From contig NZ_CP109190.1 in NCBI RefSeq assembly GCF_041438805.1, positions 2,356,001 to 2,420,000 of the forward strand: a stretch of 64,000 nt of DNA, given 5' to 3'. This DNA is from Streptomyces sp. NBC_01707 (GTDB lineage: Bacteria > Actinomycetota > Actinomycetes > Streptomycetales > Streptomycetaceae). Positions 1-9,418 of the stretch are shown piece by piece (the first letter of the stretch is position 1; each line of letters starts with the position of its first letter). The translations under genes were made by a program, and so were the position numbers. The notes beneath the pieces were generated by a model that saw only the letters and a program-made list of their open reading frames with translations, did not search any database and was not told the DNA's origin.

Positions 1-1292
1 GCGACCAGCAGGAGCAGTGCCCACCAGGGCAGCCACTGGAGCCCGTCACGTACCGGATCGAGGATCCAGGTGGTGAAGTGGGCGGCCCAGTCCGCCGTGC
101 CGCCGATGACGGGCACGCCGGAGTAGAGGTGGTCGGTCATCCAGCCGACGGCCTCATTGACCGGCTCGGCGATGCCGACGGTCCAGGCATCGGGCCAGGT
201 CGGCTTGGAGGCGAGCCGTGCCACGACGGCGGCGCCAACGGTGCCGGCCACCACGACGGCCCAGCCTGACCAGGCGGGCCCGGCCTGCGGGGCGGTGCCG
301 ATGCGGTTGCCGGCCGCGGCGGTGACCCGGTCGAGGACGACGGCGAGCAGCACGATCGGAATTCCTGCGGCGAGCGCGGCGCCGACATCGACGGAGGCGA
401 GGGCCTGGTAGACGCGGTCACCGAGGCCGCCCGCGCCGATCACGGAGGCGATGACGGCCATCGACAGGGCCATCATGATCGTCTGGTTGAGGCCGAGCAG
501 CAGTTCCTTGCGGGCGAGCGGAAGCCGGGCGGTGAGGAGTCGCTGCCGTCCCGTCGCGCCGAGCGAGGCCGCTGCCTCCATGACGCCGGCGTCGGCGTCA
601 CGCAGTCCGAGCGCGGTCAGCCGGGCCATCGGAGGTGCCGCGTAGATGACGGTCGCGAGGACGGCGGCGGGCACCCCGATACCGAAGACCAGCACGACCG
701 GCAGCAGGTACGCGAAGGCCGGCATGACCTGCATGGTGTCGAGTACCGGGCGCAGAGAGCGGAAGACCCGGTCGGACAGACCGGCGGCCAGGCCGAGCAG
801 CGCTCCGAGGATCACCGAGGCCAGCACGGCGACGACCATCAGCGCGAGGGTCTGCATCGTGGGCACCCACATGCCGAGCAGTGCGCAGAGGATGAACGCG
901 GCGACGGCGGTGAGTGCGAGCCGGATGCCTGCGACCCGCCAGGCGATCAGACCGGCGGCGGCTGTGACACCGGCCCAGCCGGCCGCGAGCAGGACCAGGT
1001 AGACGCCGCGTACGGACAGCACGACGGCGTTGCTGATGTGCCCGAAGAAGTAGAGGAACAGCGGGTGGGTGTCGCGGTTGTCGATGATCCAGTCGCTGAC
1101 GTCGCCGAGCGGACCGGTCAGATCGACGGTGAGGCTCGCGGGCCATGTCCCGCCGCCGATGAGGAAGGCGCCGAGTATCAGCAGTGCGAGGGCGCCGACC
1201 AGCACGACGCCGGTGCGGTGCCGCGCGAAGGAGGAGGCCGTCGTGGAGGCGTCCAGCCCGGCGGTACGCGCGGTGGTGACGGTGGCGGTCAT
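1..1292 (-). CDS. Glycine betaine-type ABC transporter permease, apparently a two-domain fusion (3' end outside window)
   Basis: The frame is open from the ATG at 1292 to the window edge, about 430 codons with no stop. The first ~300 residues look like a ProW/OpuAB permease: an N-terminal segment with several hydrophobic helices, then the inner-membrane permease core ending in TIMMALSMAVIASVIGAGGLG, which is typical of betaine permeases. ProW-type proteins usually end near 300 residues. Here more membrane segments follow, and then a second segment (MTDHLYSGVPVIGGTADWAA) that resembles the N-terminal periplasmic part of another permease copy, so I infer a tandem fusion. An in-frame ATG at 1343 is an alternative start. 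It lies about 110 bases downstream of the ATPase gene on the same strand and should form the membrane channel for it. The substrate-binding protein is not in the window and may lie further left. Confidence 0.85.
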   Translation of the reverse strand, partial: MTATVTTARTAGLDASTTASSFARHRTGVVLVGALALLILGAFLIGGGTWPASLTVDLTGPLGDVSDWIIDNRDTHPLFLYFFGHISNAVVLSVRGVYLVLLAAGWAGVTAAAGLIAWRVAGIRLALTAVAAFILCALLGMWVPTMQTLALMVVAVLASVILGALLGLAAGLSDRVFRSLRPVLDTMQVMPAFAYLLPVVLVFGIGVPAAVLATVIYAAPPMARLTALGLRDADAGVMEAAASLGATGRQRLLTARLPLARKELLLGLNQTIMMALSMAVIASVIGAGGLGDRVYQALASVDVGAALAAGIPIVLLAVVLDRVTAAAGNRIGTAPQAGPAWSGWAVVVAGTVGAAVVARLASKPTWPDAWTVGIAEPVNEAVGWMTDHLYSGVPVIGGTADWAAHFTTWILDPVRDGLQWLPWWALLLLV

Positions 1293-1404
1293 CGCGGCCA
1301 CCCCCCGCTCGTGGGCCGGGAGGCCGGTGCGGCGGCCCGGCATTCCGGCGCGGACGGGCCGGCTGACGTATGACCCGGCGGAGCCGGGGAGGTACTGACA
1401 TGCA

Positions 1405-2453
<1,049 letters not shown>

Positions 2454-2454
<1 letters not shown>

Positions 2455-3980
2455 CAGGCATGACCCCCAGGAGTGGCACCGAGCAGATCTGCGCATTTCT
2501 CCCCGACCATCAGCACGCAGATCATCGGGTTGACGGTCGTCATCGTCGGGAAGACGGACGCGTCGGCTATCCGGATGCCGTCGAGGCCTCGGATGCTCAA
2601 GTCGGGTTCGACGACGGCGAGTTCGTCGTCGGCCGAGCCCATGCGGCAGGTTCCGGCGGGGTGGTAGACGGTGTGCGCGACCTTGCGCGCGTACTCGCTG
2701 ATGTCCTCGTCGGAGGTGATCTCGGGCCCGGGGCAGACCTCGCGCTTCAGCCAGCCGGCCAGCGGCTCCTGCGCTGCGATCTCGCGGGCGATCCTGATCC
2801 CGTCGACGAGCGTGCGGCCGTCGTAGTCGTCCTCGTCGGTGAAGTACCGGAAGTCGAGTGCGGGTTTGACCTCGGGGTCGGGACTGGTCAGGTACAGCCG
2901 CCCGCGGCTCTTCGGCTTCGGGATGTTCGGCGTCATCGACACGCCGTGCGCGGGCCGCTCGTAGCCGAGGCGCTCGGGATTGTCGGTGAACGGGATCTGG
3001 TAGAAGTGGAACATCAGGTCGGGGCCCTGGCTGTTCGGATCCCGCCGTACGAAGAGCCCGGCGTCGCTGTCCATCGCCGAGTTCTCGGGGATCGGCCCGT
3101 GCGTCTCCCAGACGATGACGGACTCGGGATGGTCGAGCAGGTTCTCGCCGACACCCGGCAGGTCGTGCACCACGGGGATGCCGAGCTTCTCCAGCTCCTC
3201 GCGGTGCCCGATGCCGGAGTGCATCAGCAGCCGCGGGGTGTCCACCGCACCGGCGCACACCACCACTTCCCGCCGTGCCCGCACGAGCCGCTCCGCACCG
3301 TCCTTGGTCCGCACGTGCACACCGGTCGCGCGCGTTCCTTCCAGCTCCAGCCGGAACGCCCAGGTCTCCAGGGCGATATGGAGGTTCGGGCGGTCGAGGA
3401 AGGGGTGCAGATACGCCACCGACGCCGAGGAACGCTTGTTGTTCTCAGGATGGTAGGCGAGGTCGAAGAAGCCGACGCCGTCCCGGAAGGCCGCCTTGTT
3501 GAAGCCCTCGACACGCGGCACCCCGAGCGTGGTCTGCGCCGCGTCGACGAAGTCGCGGGCGATGGCGTTCCGGTCGGCCTCGTCGACGGGGACGATGTTG
3601 TTACGCAGCTTGTGGAAGTACGGGTCCATCGACGCCGCGTCCCAGCCGGCCGCGCCCGCCTCGGCCCACTCGTCCCAGTCGGACGGCAGCGGCTTGAAGG
3701 CGATGAGGGTGTTGTGGGACGAACAGCCGCCGAGCACCCGGGCCCGGCTGTGGCGGATGTTCGAGTTGCCGCGGGGCTGCTCGGTGGTGGGGTAGTCGTA
3801 GTCCAGCTCACCGCCGAGGAGGCCCATCCAGCGGCGCAGGGTCAGGACGTCGTCCCGACCCACGTCGCTCGGTCCGCCCTCGATGAGGGCAACGGTGATG
3901 TCCGGGTTCTCGGTGAGCCGGGAGGCGATCACCGAACCTGCGGTGCCGCCCCCGACGATGACGTAGTCGTAGTCGGTCAT
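2454..3980 (-). CDS. GMC family oxidoreductase, choline dehydrogenase-like
   Basis: This 508-residue FAD enzyme probably oxidises choline to betaine aldehyde, given that betaine aldehyde dehydrogenase lies directly upstream and a betaine ABC transporter directly downstream. The N terminus has the dinucleotide-binding motif [13 protein letters not shown] signature stretches follow ([10 protein letters not shown], and [15 protein letters not shown] around residue 240). The C terminus carries the catalytic histidine region [11 protein letters not shown] and a second FAD contact [12 protein letters not shown]. Its length is usual for bacterial choline dehydrogenases (about 500-560). It begins 21 bases after the aldehyde dehydrogenase stop and overlaps the ATPase start. 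Other GMC alcohol oxidases share these motifs, so the substrate rests on gene context. Confidence 0.9.
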
Positions 3981-4001
3981 GTTCTCCGCCTCTGCTCCCG
4001 T

Positions 4002-5486
4002 TCAGCCCGCGAACCAGCGCACAGGGCGTGGGGCGAGGTTCTGGTAGATGTGCTTGGCCTCGCGGTACTCGGCCAGCCCTGTCGGGCCCAGCTCCCGGCC
4101 GATGCCGGACTTCCCGAAGCCGCCCCACTCCGCCTGCGGAAGGTAGGGGTGGAAGTCGTTGATCCAGACGGTGCCGTGGCGCAGTCGGCCCGCGACCCGG
4201 CGCCCGCGGCCCGTGTCCGCAGTCCACACGGCACCGGCGAGTCCGTACTGGGTGTCGTTCGCGAGGGCGACGGCCTCGTCCTCGGTACGGAAGGTCTCGA
4301 CGGTCAGGACCGGCCCGAAGATCTCCTCGCGCACGACGCGCATGGACCGGTCGCAGTGGTCCAGAACCGTGGGCCGATAGAAGTATCCGGGGCCTTCGGG
4401 ACGCTCGCCGCCGGCCCGCAGCACCGCACCCTCCTTCAGAGCGGAGGCCACGAACTCCTCGGTCCTGACGAGTTGCTGCTCGGAGACGAGAGGACCGCAT
4501 TCGACACCGTCGTCGGTGCCCCGGCCGATACGGATCCTCGCTGCCCGCCGGGCGAGTTCGGTGACGAAGCGGTCGCGGACCGACTCCTCGATGATCAGCC
4601 GGGAACCGGCGGAGCAGACCTGCCCGCTGTGGATGAAGGCGGCGTTCAGTGCCTGGTCGACGGCGGTGTCGAAGCCGTCGTCGGTGGCGCACGCGTCCGC
4701 GAACACCACGTTGGGGTTCTTGCCGCCGAGTTCGAGCGCGACCTTCTTGACGGTGTCCGCGGCGGCCCGCATCACCTTCGTACCGCTGGCGAGTCCGCCC
4801 GTGAAGGAGACGAGGTCGACGTCGGGGTGGTCGGCGATCCGGGCACCGACGGTGGCGCCCGCACCGGTGACGATGTTGGCCACACCTGCGGGCAGTCCGG
4901 CCTCGACGAGCAGCGCGACGAGGGCGACGGTGGTCAGCGGCGTGATCTCACTGGGCTTGATCACAAAAGTGTTGCCCGCGGCCAGTGCGGGAGCGATCTT
5001 CCAACTGGCCTGGAGCAGAGGGTAGTTCCATGGAGTGATGAGTCCGCAGACTCCGACGGGCTCGTGCACGACTACGCTGTGAATCTCGTCGGATCCGGCG
5101 TCGACGACGCGTCCGCCGCTCTCGTTCATGACGAGGTCGGCGAAGTAGCGGAAGGCGTCGCGCACGCAGTCCACGTCGACGCGTCCCTCTTCGAGCGTCT
5201 TGCCGGCGTCCCGGCACTCCAGAGCGCCGATCTTCTCCCGGTCGCGCTCCAGCAGGTCGGCCACCCGTCTGAGCAGTGCCGCCCGCTCCGCGACAGGCGT
5301 GTGCGGCCAGGGCCCCTTGTCGAAGGCCGCTCTGGCTGCGGCGACGGCGGCGTCCGTGTCCGCGACGCCACCCTCCGCGACGACGGCGAACGCCGTCGCG
5401 TCGACAGGGTCGAGAATCTCGCGCGTGGCGCCGGAAGCGGCTTCTCGCCACTCCCCACCCACGTGGATGGTCTTTTGTGCAGACAC
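4002..5486 (-). CDS. Betaine aldehyde dehydrogenase-type aldehyde dehydrogenase
   Basis: This is a 494-residue NAD(P)-dependent aldehyde dehydrogenase that probably converts betaine aldehyde to glycine betaine. The motifs are complete: the oxyanion asparagine in TPWNYPLLQ, the cofactor lysine in VIKPSE, the general-base glutamate in ALELGGKNP, the nucleophilic cysteine in SGQVCSAGSR, and EEIFGPVL. The start is GTG at 5486 with GAGGAT eight bases upstream. It is the first gene of the four-gene minus-strand operon. A promoter must lie in the 5487-5700 interval, but I could not pick one out. Confidence 0.92.
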   Translation of the reverse strand: MSAQKTIHVGGEWREAASGATREILDPVDATAFAVVAEGGVADTDAAVAAARAAFDKGPWPHTPVAERAALLRRVADLLERDREKIGALECRDAGKTLEEGRVDVDCVRDAFRYFADLVMNESGGRVVDAGSDEIHSVVVHEPVGVCGLITPWNYPLLQASWKIAPALAAGNTFVIKPSEITPLTTVALVALLVEAGLPAGVANIVTGAGATVGARIADHPDVDLVSFTGGLASGTKVMRAAADTVKKVALELGGKNPNVVFADACATDDGFDTAVDQALNAAFIHSGQVCSAGSRLIIEESVRDRFVTELARRAARIRIGRGTDDGVECGPLVSEQQLVRTEEFVASALKEGAVLRAGGERPEGPGYFYRPTVLDHCDRSMRVVREEIFGPVLTVETFRTEDEAVALANDTQYGLAGAVWTADTGRGRRVAGRLRHGTVWINDFHPYLPQAEWGGFGKSGIGRELGPTGLAEYREAKHIYQNLAPRPVRWFAG

Positions 5487-5711
5487 GTTGATCCTCGACC
5501 TTCTTGAGCTGGTTTGTCTGATAAGGGGGCATCCCAGTGATCTGGTCCTCTTCCCCGGAAGGTGAAAGCCATGCGCAACGATTGACCGAAAGTGACTCGG
5601 CTCACGCGTGTGGGCTGCTGCGGAGGCGCCGACGTGACCGTGCCCCTGCCGGGCCGATCGACCGGGAACTCAAGGGGAACCACGGGGATCGACGGACAGC
5701 GCACATGAGTA

Positions 5712-5744
5712 CGGCCCCCGACCGCTTCACCTGGTCGGGGGCCG
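5712..5744 (-). terminator. Perfect GC-rich hairpin downstream of the tRNA-Ser remnant
   Basis: The arms CGGCCCCCGACC and GGTCGGGGGCCG flank a nine-base loop and pair perfectly over 12 bp. The hairpin lies just beyond the 3' end of the tRNA-Ser-like remnant on the minus strand, where Streptomyces tRNA genes commonly carry terminators. The symmetric stem could act on either strand. Confidence 0.7.
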
Positions 5745-5751
5745 CTCACCT

Positions 5752-5830
5752 GCGGTGGATGTGGGATTTGGACCTACGGTGACATCGCCGTCGCGACGGC
5801 TCTCAAGACCGTGGACAGCCATACCTCACC
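5752..5830 (-). pseudogene. Degenerate tRNA-Ser(UGA)-like gene, possible attachment site remnant
   Basis: Read on the minus strand, bases 5812-5796 form an anticodon arm ACGGT-CTTGAGA-GCCGT with anticodon TGA. A T-arm-like stretch (GTAGG-TCCAAAT-CCCAC, one mismatched pair) follows, then the acceptor strand ATCCACC and GCA. The 5' side is damaged. GGTGAGG near 5830 is a poor partner for ATCCACC, and only about eleven bases remain where the D arm should be. I read it as a decayed tRNA gene whose 3' half is conserved, as expected for an integration site. The integrase scrap 430-500 bases away on the same strand supports this. The amino acid identity is less certain than the tRNA nature. Confidence 0.5.
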
Positions 5831-5937
5831 GTCAAGACTCCGCTGACCTCATCCAGAATGCTGCCGCGCGCCACCAAGCCCGGTCCGCAGGGTGATGGCG
5901 AGGTACCCGCCACGCGGGAGGGGTCAGTCCGTGGCGA

Positions 5938-6245
5938 TCAGCAGGTCCCCTTCTTCGCCTCGCCGGCTGATGGCCACCCCGCCCCGTCGGCGAACGCACC
6001 GACATCGAGCTTCACGTCGTAGTCATCGCCATCGGGCACGGCCATGGTCGGCAGACGCAGGGTGTGGAGCAGACGTCCGGTGCCCGCGTCGAGGACGAGC
6101 AGGTCGGCCCTGATGCGGCGACGAGCGTCTGTCTCGCCCGTAGCGCCAGTATTCCTTGCCGGTCCGCAGGCTTGCCGCCATCGCGTCCGAGCCCGTCGGC
6201 TGTATGGACAATTACTCGCCCGCCGTACGGCAGTGCAGGCCACCA
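5938..6245 (-). pseudogene. Fragment of a PQQ/WD-type beta-propeller protein, frameshifted
   Basis: Propeller-like coding sequence is spread over three minus-strand frames: PALPYGGRVIVHTADG, then SLRTGKEYWRYGRD near 6150-6180, then LLVLDAGTGRLLHTLRLP and VKLDVGAFADGAGWPS to a stop at 5938. Repeats of the form 'VLDxxTGRxLW' are typical of PQQ-like propeller blades in Streptomyces membrane-anchored proteins. Joining them needs at least two frameshifts, and no start codon or N-terminal part is present. It abuts the integrase fragment at about 6240, which suggests recombination. The function is lost, so only the family resemblance can be stated. Confidence 0.5.
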
Positions 6246-6329
6246 GTCGTGCAGCCGGACGCCCCTGACGCCGGCGGAGTCAGCGATGCGGTTGAAGGAC
6301 CGGTAGGCGTTCCGCGGCTCGACCTGGCG
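6240..6329 (-). pseudogene. Tyrosine integrase C-terminal fragment
   Basis: About 30 codons on the minus strand read EPRNAYRSFNRIADSAGV followed by RGVRLHDW. This matches the block just before and including the HxxR catalytic box of actinobacterial phage/AICE tyrosine recombinases (usual form PRN..R.F..I...AG.R.IR.HDLRH). The HDL-RH box is broken: after HDW the frame runs into propeller-like sequence, and the catalytic Arg, His and Tyr residues beyond are missing. It is a non-functional scrap. It matters because it lies beside a damaged tRNA, which is the usual arrangement of integrase and attL. Confidence 0.55.
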
Positions 6330-6417
6330 ACCGCGCTGCGGATGGCGAGGCCCGTTGGCAGCACCTGACTTGGGCCAACGGCCCACCGACATAGGCGACA
6401 CGTGATCAGCTTGTGGT

Positions 6418-6881
6418 GTGGAAGCCATCATCGCGAGCGCCATAGCCGTCCTGGGCACCCTGCTTGGCTCAGGGATCACCCTTGCATTTCAGCAGCGCAC
6501 AGCCGAGAAGAACCACGAGTTCACAGGCCGCGAGAGGCTCAGACAGGAACGTCTCGATGCCTACTCGGCCTACGCCGGCGCCTGGTCAACTACCGGCGAT
6601 GTCTGGTGCACCTGTGGTTCTGCGTCCACGAGCAGCCGCCACCCGAAGACGCAGACCAGGTACGAATCCGCGCCTACGACCTCCGATCGCGCGCCCAAGA
6701 GGCGTTGTTTCGCCTGCAGATGCTCACGGAGGACCAGGCTCTGAGCCAATCCGCGGAAGCCGTACTCACTGACGTGACGGACCTCTACAAGACGGATAGC
6801 CGAAGCGAACTCGACGAGCGCAGACAGCGCACTCGCGACGGCATCGCCCACTTGGTGCTCGCGGCCAAGCAGCGTATCTGA
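6418..6881 (+). pseudogene. Frameshifted Streptomyces hypothetical protein with N-terminal membrane anchor
   Basis: A GTG at 6418 opens a frame encoding a hydrophobic anchor (EAIIASAIAVLGTLLGSG) and then a basic helix (RERLRQERLDAYSAYAGA). Around 6581-6586 the coding potential moves to another frame that continues LVNYRRCLVHL through LRSRAQEALFRLQML to a stop at 6881. Together they form one ~155-residue protein of a type common in Streptomyces: a single TM segment followed by a long charged helical region. One missing base explains the break, so this is a recent frameshift or a sequencing error. The function of the family is not known to me. Confidence 0.6.
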
Positions 6882-7127
6882 AACACCCGGCCAGCGTGCC
6901 CGCGCAGTCATGTCGAACCGAGGCCGCTGACGAGACCGCGCACCACAACCGCACCAGATAGAGCGGGCAACAGCGGGAACTCACGGTGAAGGCAATCGCG
7001 CCCGTCGGAGCCGCGTGCCAGGCGTTCGCCCAGGTAAAACGCACCTCCCGGCAACACCGCTTCGCAAGCTGAGGTCTCCGTGCAATCCCCCTGGCACCTG
7101 TCCCACAGGTGTCCTACCGTTCCACGC

Positions 7128-7439
7128 ATGGCTCCGACCATTCCCGGGAACCCGCCGACCTCAGAAAACGCCCCCGCATTGCCTGCCACGCTTCCTGCCC
7201 GAGTCGAGGTCAAACGAGGCATGAGCGAGCGGGAACTCGATCAGGTCGAGGAGCGCTGGGAGTTCCGGTTCGCCCCGGAACACCGGATGCTGCTGCGCGC
7301 AGGACTGCCAACTGCAAGCCGTAAAGAGATCACTGGGCGGATGTCCGAGGTCTACGCGATCCGCCTCCTGGACGCTCTCGACGGGGCCGGCCCCCATGTC
7401 CGGAGCCATGACGACCACCGACTGGCCAGGACTCAGTGA
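7128..7439 (+). pseudogene. Truncated SMI1/KNR4-like protein
   Basis: The ATG at 7128 gives about 103 residues. The segment GMSERELDQVEERWEFRFAP followed by EHRMLLRAGLP is the characteristic first block of SMI1/KNR4 (SUKH) domains, with the usual proline-rich leader. After GLPT the sequence no longer follows the family, where a WPDWR-type block is expected, and the frame ends after ~35 unrelated residues. I infer that the 3' part was replaced or deleted. SUKH proteins are often immunity proteins in toxin systems, but no toxin gene remains nearby. Confidence 0.5.
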
Positions 7440-7810
7440 TCGTGGAGCCTCACCCCAAATGAGCCGCGACGATGGCAGCCCGATCTCCGAAGAACTGCTG
7501 CAGGCCGCGCGCACAGCTCTCACCAAGAGCGACTCCGGGCAGTGCGAACCGCAGCACCGCACGGACTGACCGAGGCCGACTGACGGCGCAGGCCGCCGCC
7601 CGGGCCCGCAAGTCGGCTTCAGGCCGAACCCGGGCAGGAGACCCGCCTCGACCACCTCCGCGCAGAGGTCGAATCCATCGAGCAAGTCGACACAGCCACA
7701 GACGAGATGAAGGGCGACGGCGGTTTCTGACGGCAGCGTCAGCACACTGACCCGGTCCTCAGCGCCTCCCAGAACACTCGCCGTGCCCTGCCACGGGCTT
7801 GGCACCCAGG
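7440..7810 (+). other. Gene-poor stretch with short coding remnants
   Basis: No complete gene is visible. A 36-codon frame from the ATG at 7459 to 7569 (contains ISEELLQAARTALT) and a piece ending at about 7730 (DHLRAEVESIEQVDTATDE) have the codon bias of real Streptomyces proteins, but they lie in different frames with no shared start. They look like scraps of one or two helical proteins left by deletion. I do not recognise them. Confidence 0.3.
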
Positions 7811-7876
7811 CGGCCCGTTCAGTTGGTAGAACTCCTAAAGCGGGTGCCGCAGGGTTCGAATCCTGCCGGAGCACCA
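7811..7876 (+). pseudogene. Degenerate tRNA-Arg(CCU)-like gene, possible attachment site remnant
   Basis: A D arm GTTC-AGTTGGTA-GAAC (7817-7832) is directly followed by TCCTAAAGCGG, the anticodon loop and 3' stem of an actinobacterial tRNA-Arg with anticodon CCT. The T arm GCAGGGTTCGAATCCTGC (with one extra G) and a CCA-ending acceptor follow. The 5' half of the anticodon stem (about seven bases) is missing, so the cloverleaf cannot form and the gene is not functional. The 3' half from the anticodon loop onward is what site-specific recombinases usually carry as their att core. Confidence 0.6.
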
Positions 7877-7879
7877 GGC

Positions 7880-7914
7880 AAAAGACCCCGGGCCGATCAT
7901 GGTCCGGGGCCTTT
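7880..7914 (+). terminator. Hairpin terminator after the tRNA-Arg remnant
   Basis: AAAAGACCCCGGGCC and GGTCCGGGGCCTTTT pair with one mismatch and one G-T pair around a short loop, and the right arm ends in TTTT. It starts four bases after the tRNA-like CCA end, as tRNA terminators do. Confidence 0.75.
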
Positions 7915-8058
7915 TGACGGCATCATTTGACGACAGTCGCGTCTCAATACGGGCCTCGGCTTGGCAGAGCAGGGCGTCTCTGGTTTGACTCAGCTATTGA
8001 GACTTCACCGACCGCGTGGGCACCTGCGCCGATAGCAATCGAAGAAACGAGTGCCTTG

Positions 8059-8517
8059 ATGACGGTTTTCCAGTGCCGTAGCTGCCACCGTGCGGTAACG
8101 CCGTCGGTCACTGAGCGCTCTCTACCGGACTCTGACGTAGATGAAGGGTGGTACCGGCCGGAGGCGTCGTCACCGGACGCAGGCGGGCATTCCACTGAAC
8201 CGATCGTGCGGATGCCTCCGGGGACATTTGCGGTCGATCCCGAACCGTCCGGCCCGCCGTACGTGCTGGATGAGTCGTCCGGCTTCCTGGTGGAGTCCGG
8301 TCCGAGCGGCACCATAGTGCTCAACCCCGACGATGGCCTCGGTCTGGAAGAGCACCCCGGCATCTCGATGCGCCGCGGCTACTGCTGCGGGATGGACGGC
8401 GAGTGGGGTCCCAACCTTGTGTGCAAATGCGGCGCGATCATCGCCACCCTCTACTCGGATTGCTATCAAGTGCAGGAGGTACGACTGCAACCCGACGCTG
8501 TCGAACGCTGCGAATGA
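8059..8517 (+). CDS. Hypothetical protein with cysteine pairs (zinc-ribbon-like)
   Basis: This 152-residue protein starts at the ATG at 8059 (MTVFQCRSCHRAVTP). It has an N-terminal CxxC and, near the C terminus, a cysteine-rich patch (CCGMDGEWGPNLVCKCGA) that could complete a zinc site. The centre contains the block PPGTFAVDPEPSGPPYV. I recognise this layout from Streptomyces hypotheticals that start MTVFxCxxCxxxLTP, but know no function. The frame is open further upstream to about 7927, but that part overlaps the end of the tRNA-linked terminator region and lacks the family start, so I rejected it. The ribosome binding site is weak. Confidence 0.7.
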   Translation: MTVFQCRSCHRAVTPSVTERSLPDSDVDEGWYRPEASSPDAGGHSTEPIVRMPPGTFAVDPEPSGPPYVLDESSGFLVESGPSGTIVLNPDDGLGLEEHPGISMRRGYCCGMDGEWGPNLVCKCGAIIATLYSDCYQVQEVRLQPDAVERCE

Positions 8518-8636
8518 TCACCAAGTGACCGACCCTTCCCGCAGCGACCAGCGAAAACCCAGGTCGCGAGATTCGGTATCAAGACCCAGAAGTACTGATC
8601 ACGCGCCCTCTCGTGCGCTTGCTACTCTCTGGAGCC

Positions 8637-9065
8637 GTGAGCCAGAGCGGTGCCCAAGCAGCTGCATTCTTCCGAGACGTCGCGCGAGAGCGGACAGTTT
8701 GGTTCGTACGCGACGATGCCGGCAGCCCTGCCCCGATGGACTCCAGCGGACGGCGATCAGCTCCGTTCTGGTCCACAGCCGCACGCGCGAGACGAGCAGC
8801 CGAGCTCTGGGGTGGAAACCTTCGAGTCGAGTCTCTGACGTTGGATTACTGGCGCAATGTCGACCATACGGACCTGGCCGACGAACAGTTGCTCGTCGGG
8901 ATCAATTGGTCGGGCCCGCGGTTGGTCGGATGGAGCTTCACCGTCCCCGAGGTGATCAACCGCCTTACCCACGCGCTCGGCGAATCTTCCGCCGGGCCAG
9001 CACCGGCCTCCGGTCAGGCGAGCGACCCCGGCGTGCCCCATCCGTGCCCGATCGGTTGGAGATGA
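8637..9065 (+). CDS. DUF2750 domain-containing protein
   Basis: This ~142-residue protein begins VSQSGAQAAAFFRDVARE and continues with VWFVRDDAGSPAP, FWSTAARARR and SLDDYW-like and GPRLVGWSFTVPEV blocks, which together are the DUF2750 pattern (small cytosolic proteins of unknown role). I prefer the GTG at 8637, where the family normally starts with MSxSxxQ and GGAG lies just upstream. An ATG at 8613 is possible. The residues after the conserved part are a poorly conserved, Pro/Ala-rich tail. The same frame stays open for 77 further codons after the stop (see the next feature). Confidence 0.75.
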   Translation: MSQSGAQAAAFFRDVARERTVWFVRDDAGSPAPMDSSGRRSAPFWSTAARARRAAELWGGNLRVESLTLDYWRNVDHTDLADEQLLVGINWSGPRLVGWSFTVPEVINRLTHALGESSAGPAPASGQASDPGVPHPCPIGWR

Positions 9066-9296
9066 GCGGGGAACAACGGGGAACCACGGCGGCGTAGCCG
9101 CTACGATGCCGCCTTCCACTTCGACGTCGACGAGGAGCCCGACTCAGACCAGGACCTCCTCTGCGAGACGAGGAAGTTGACTCCGGCCGAGCGATCGGAC
9201 CTGGCGCGGCACCGCTGCTTGACCCGTCCCCTTCAGGATCCGGATGCCTGGGAAGGCGCCTGCCCGGGTGGGCGGCTCACCGTCTGGCGGACCTGA
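9066..9296 (+). other. In-frame coding-like extension after the DUF2750 stop
   Basis: After the TGA at 9063-9065 the same frame continues open to a TGA at 9294-9296 and has strong coding character (YDAAFHFDVDEEPDSDQDLL, LTPAERSDLARHRCL, DPDAWEGACPGG). There is no convincing start codon with a ribosome binding site. It is probably the 3' end of another gene whose 5' part was lost, joined by chance in the same frame. I do not recognise the family. Confidence 0.35.
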
Positions 9297-9418
9297 CCCA
9301 CTCGGAGGTCAGGCCCGCCGTGCCGACATCACGAGTTCAGGTGCAGTAGTGCTCTCCGGCCGTGACGTCGGCCGACGTAGAAGCAGCGACGAAGTGAGTT
9401 CTGGCCCAAGAAGCCCAC

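Noticed and set aside
7161..7874. 237-codon minus-strand frame over the SMI1 fragment and tRNA-Arg remnant
   Set aside because: It reads through the complement of a tRNA-like sequence and a recognised plus-strand fragment; no domain.
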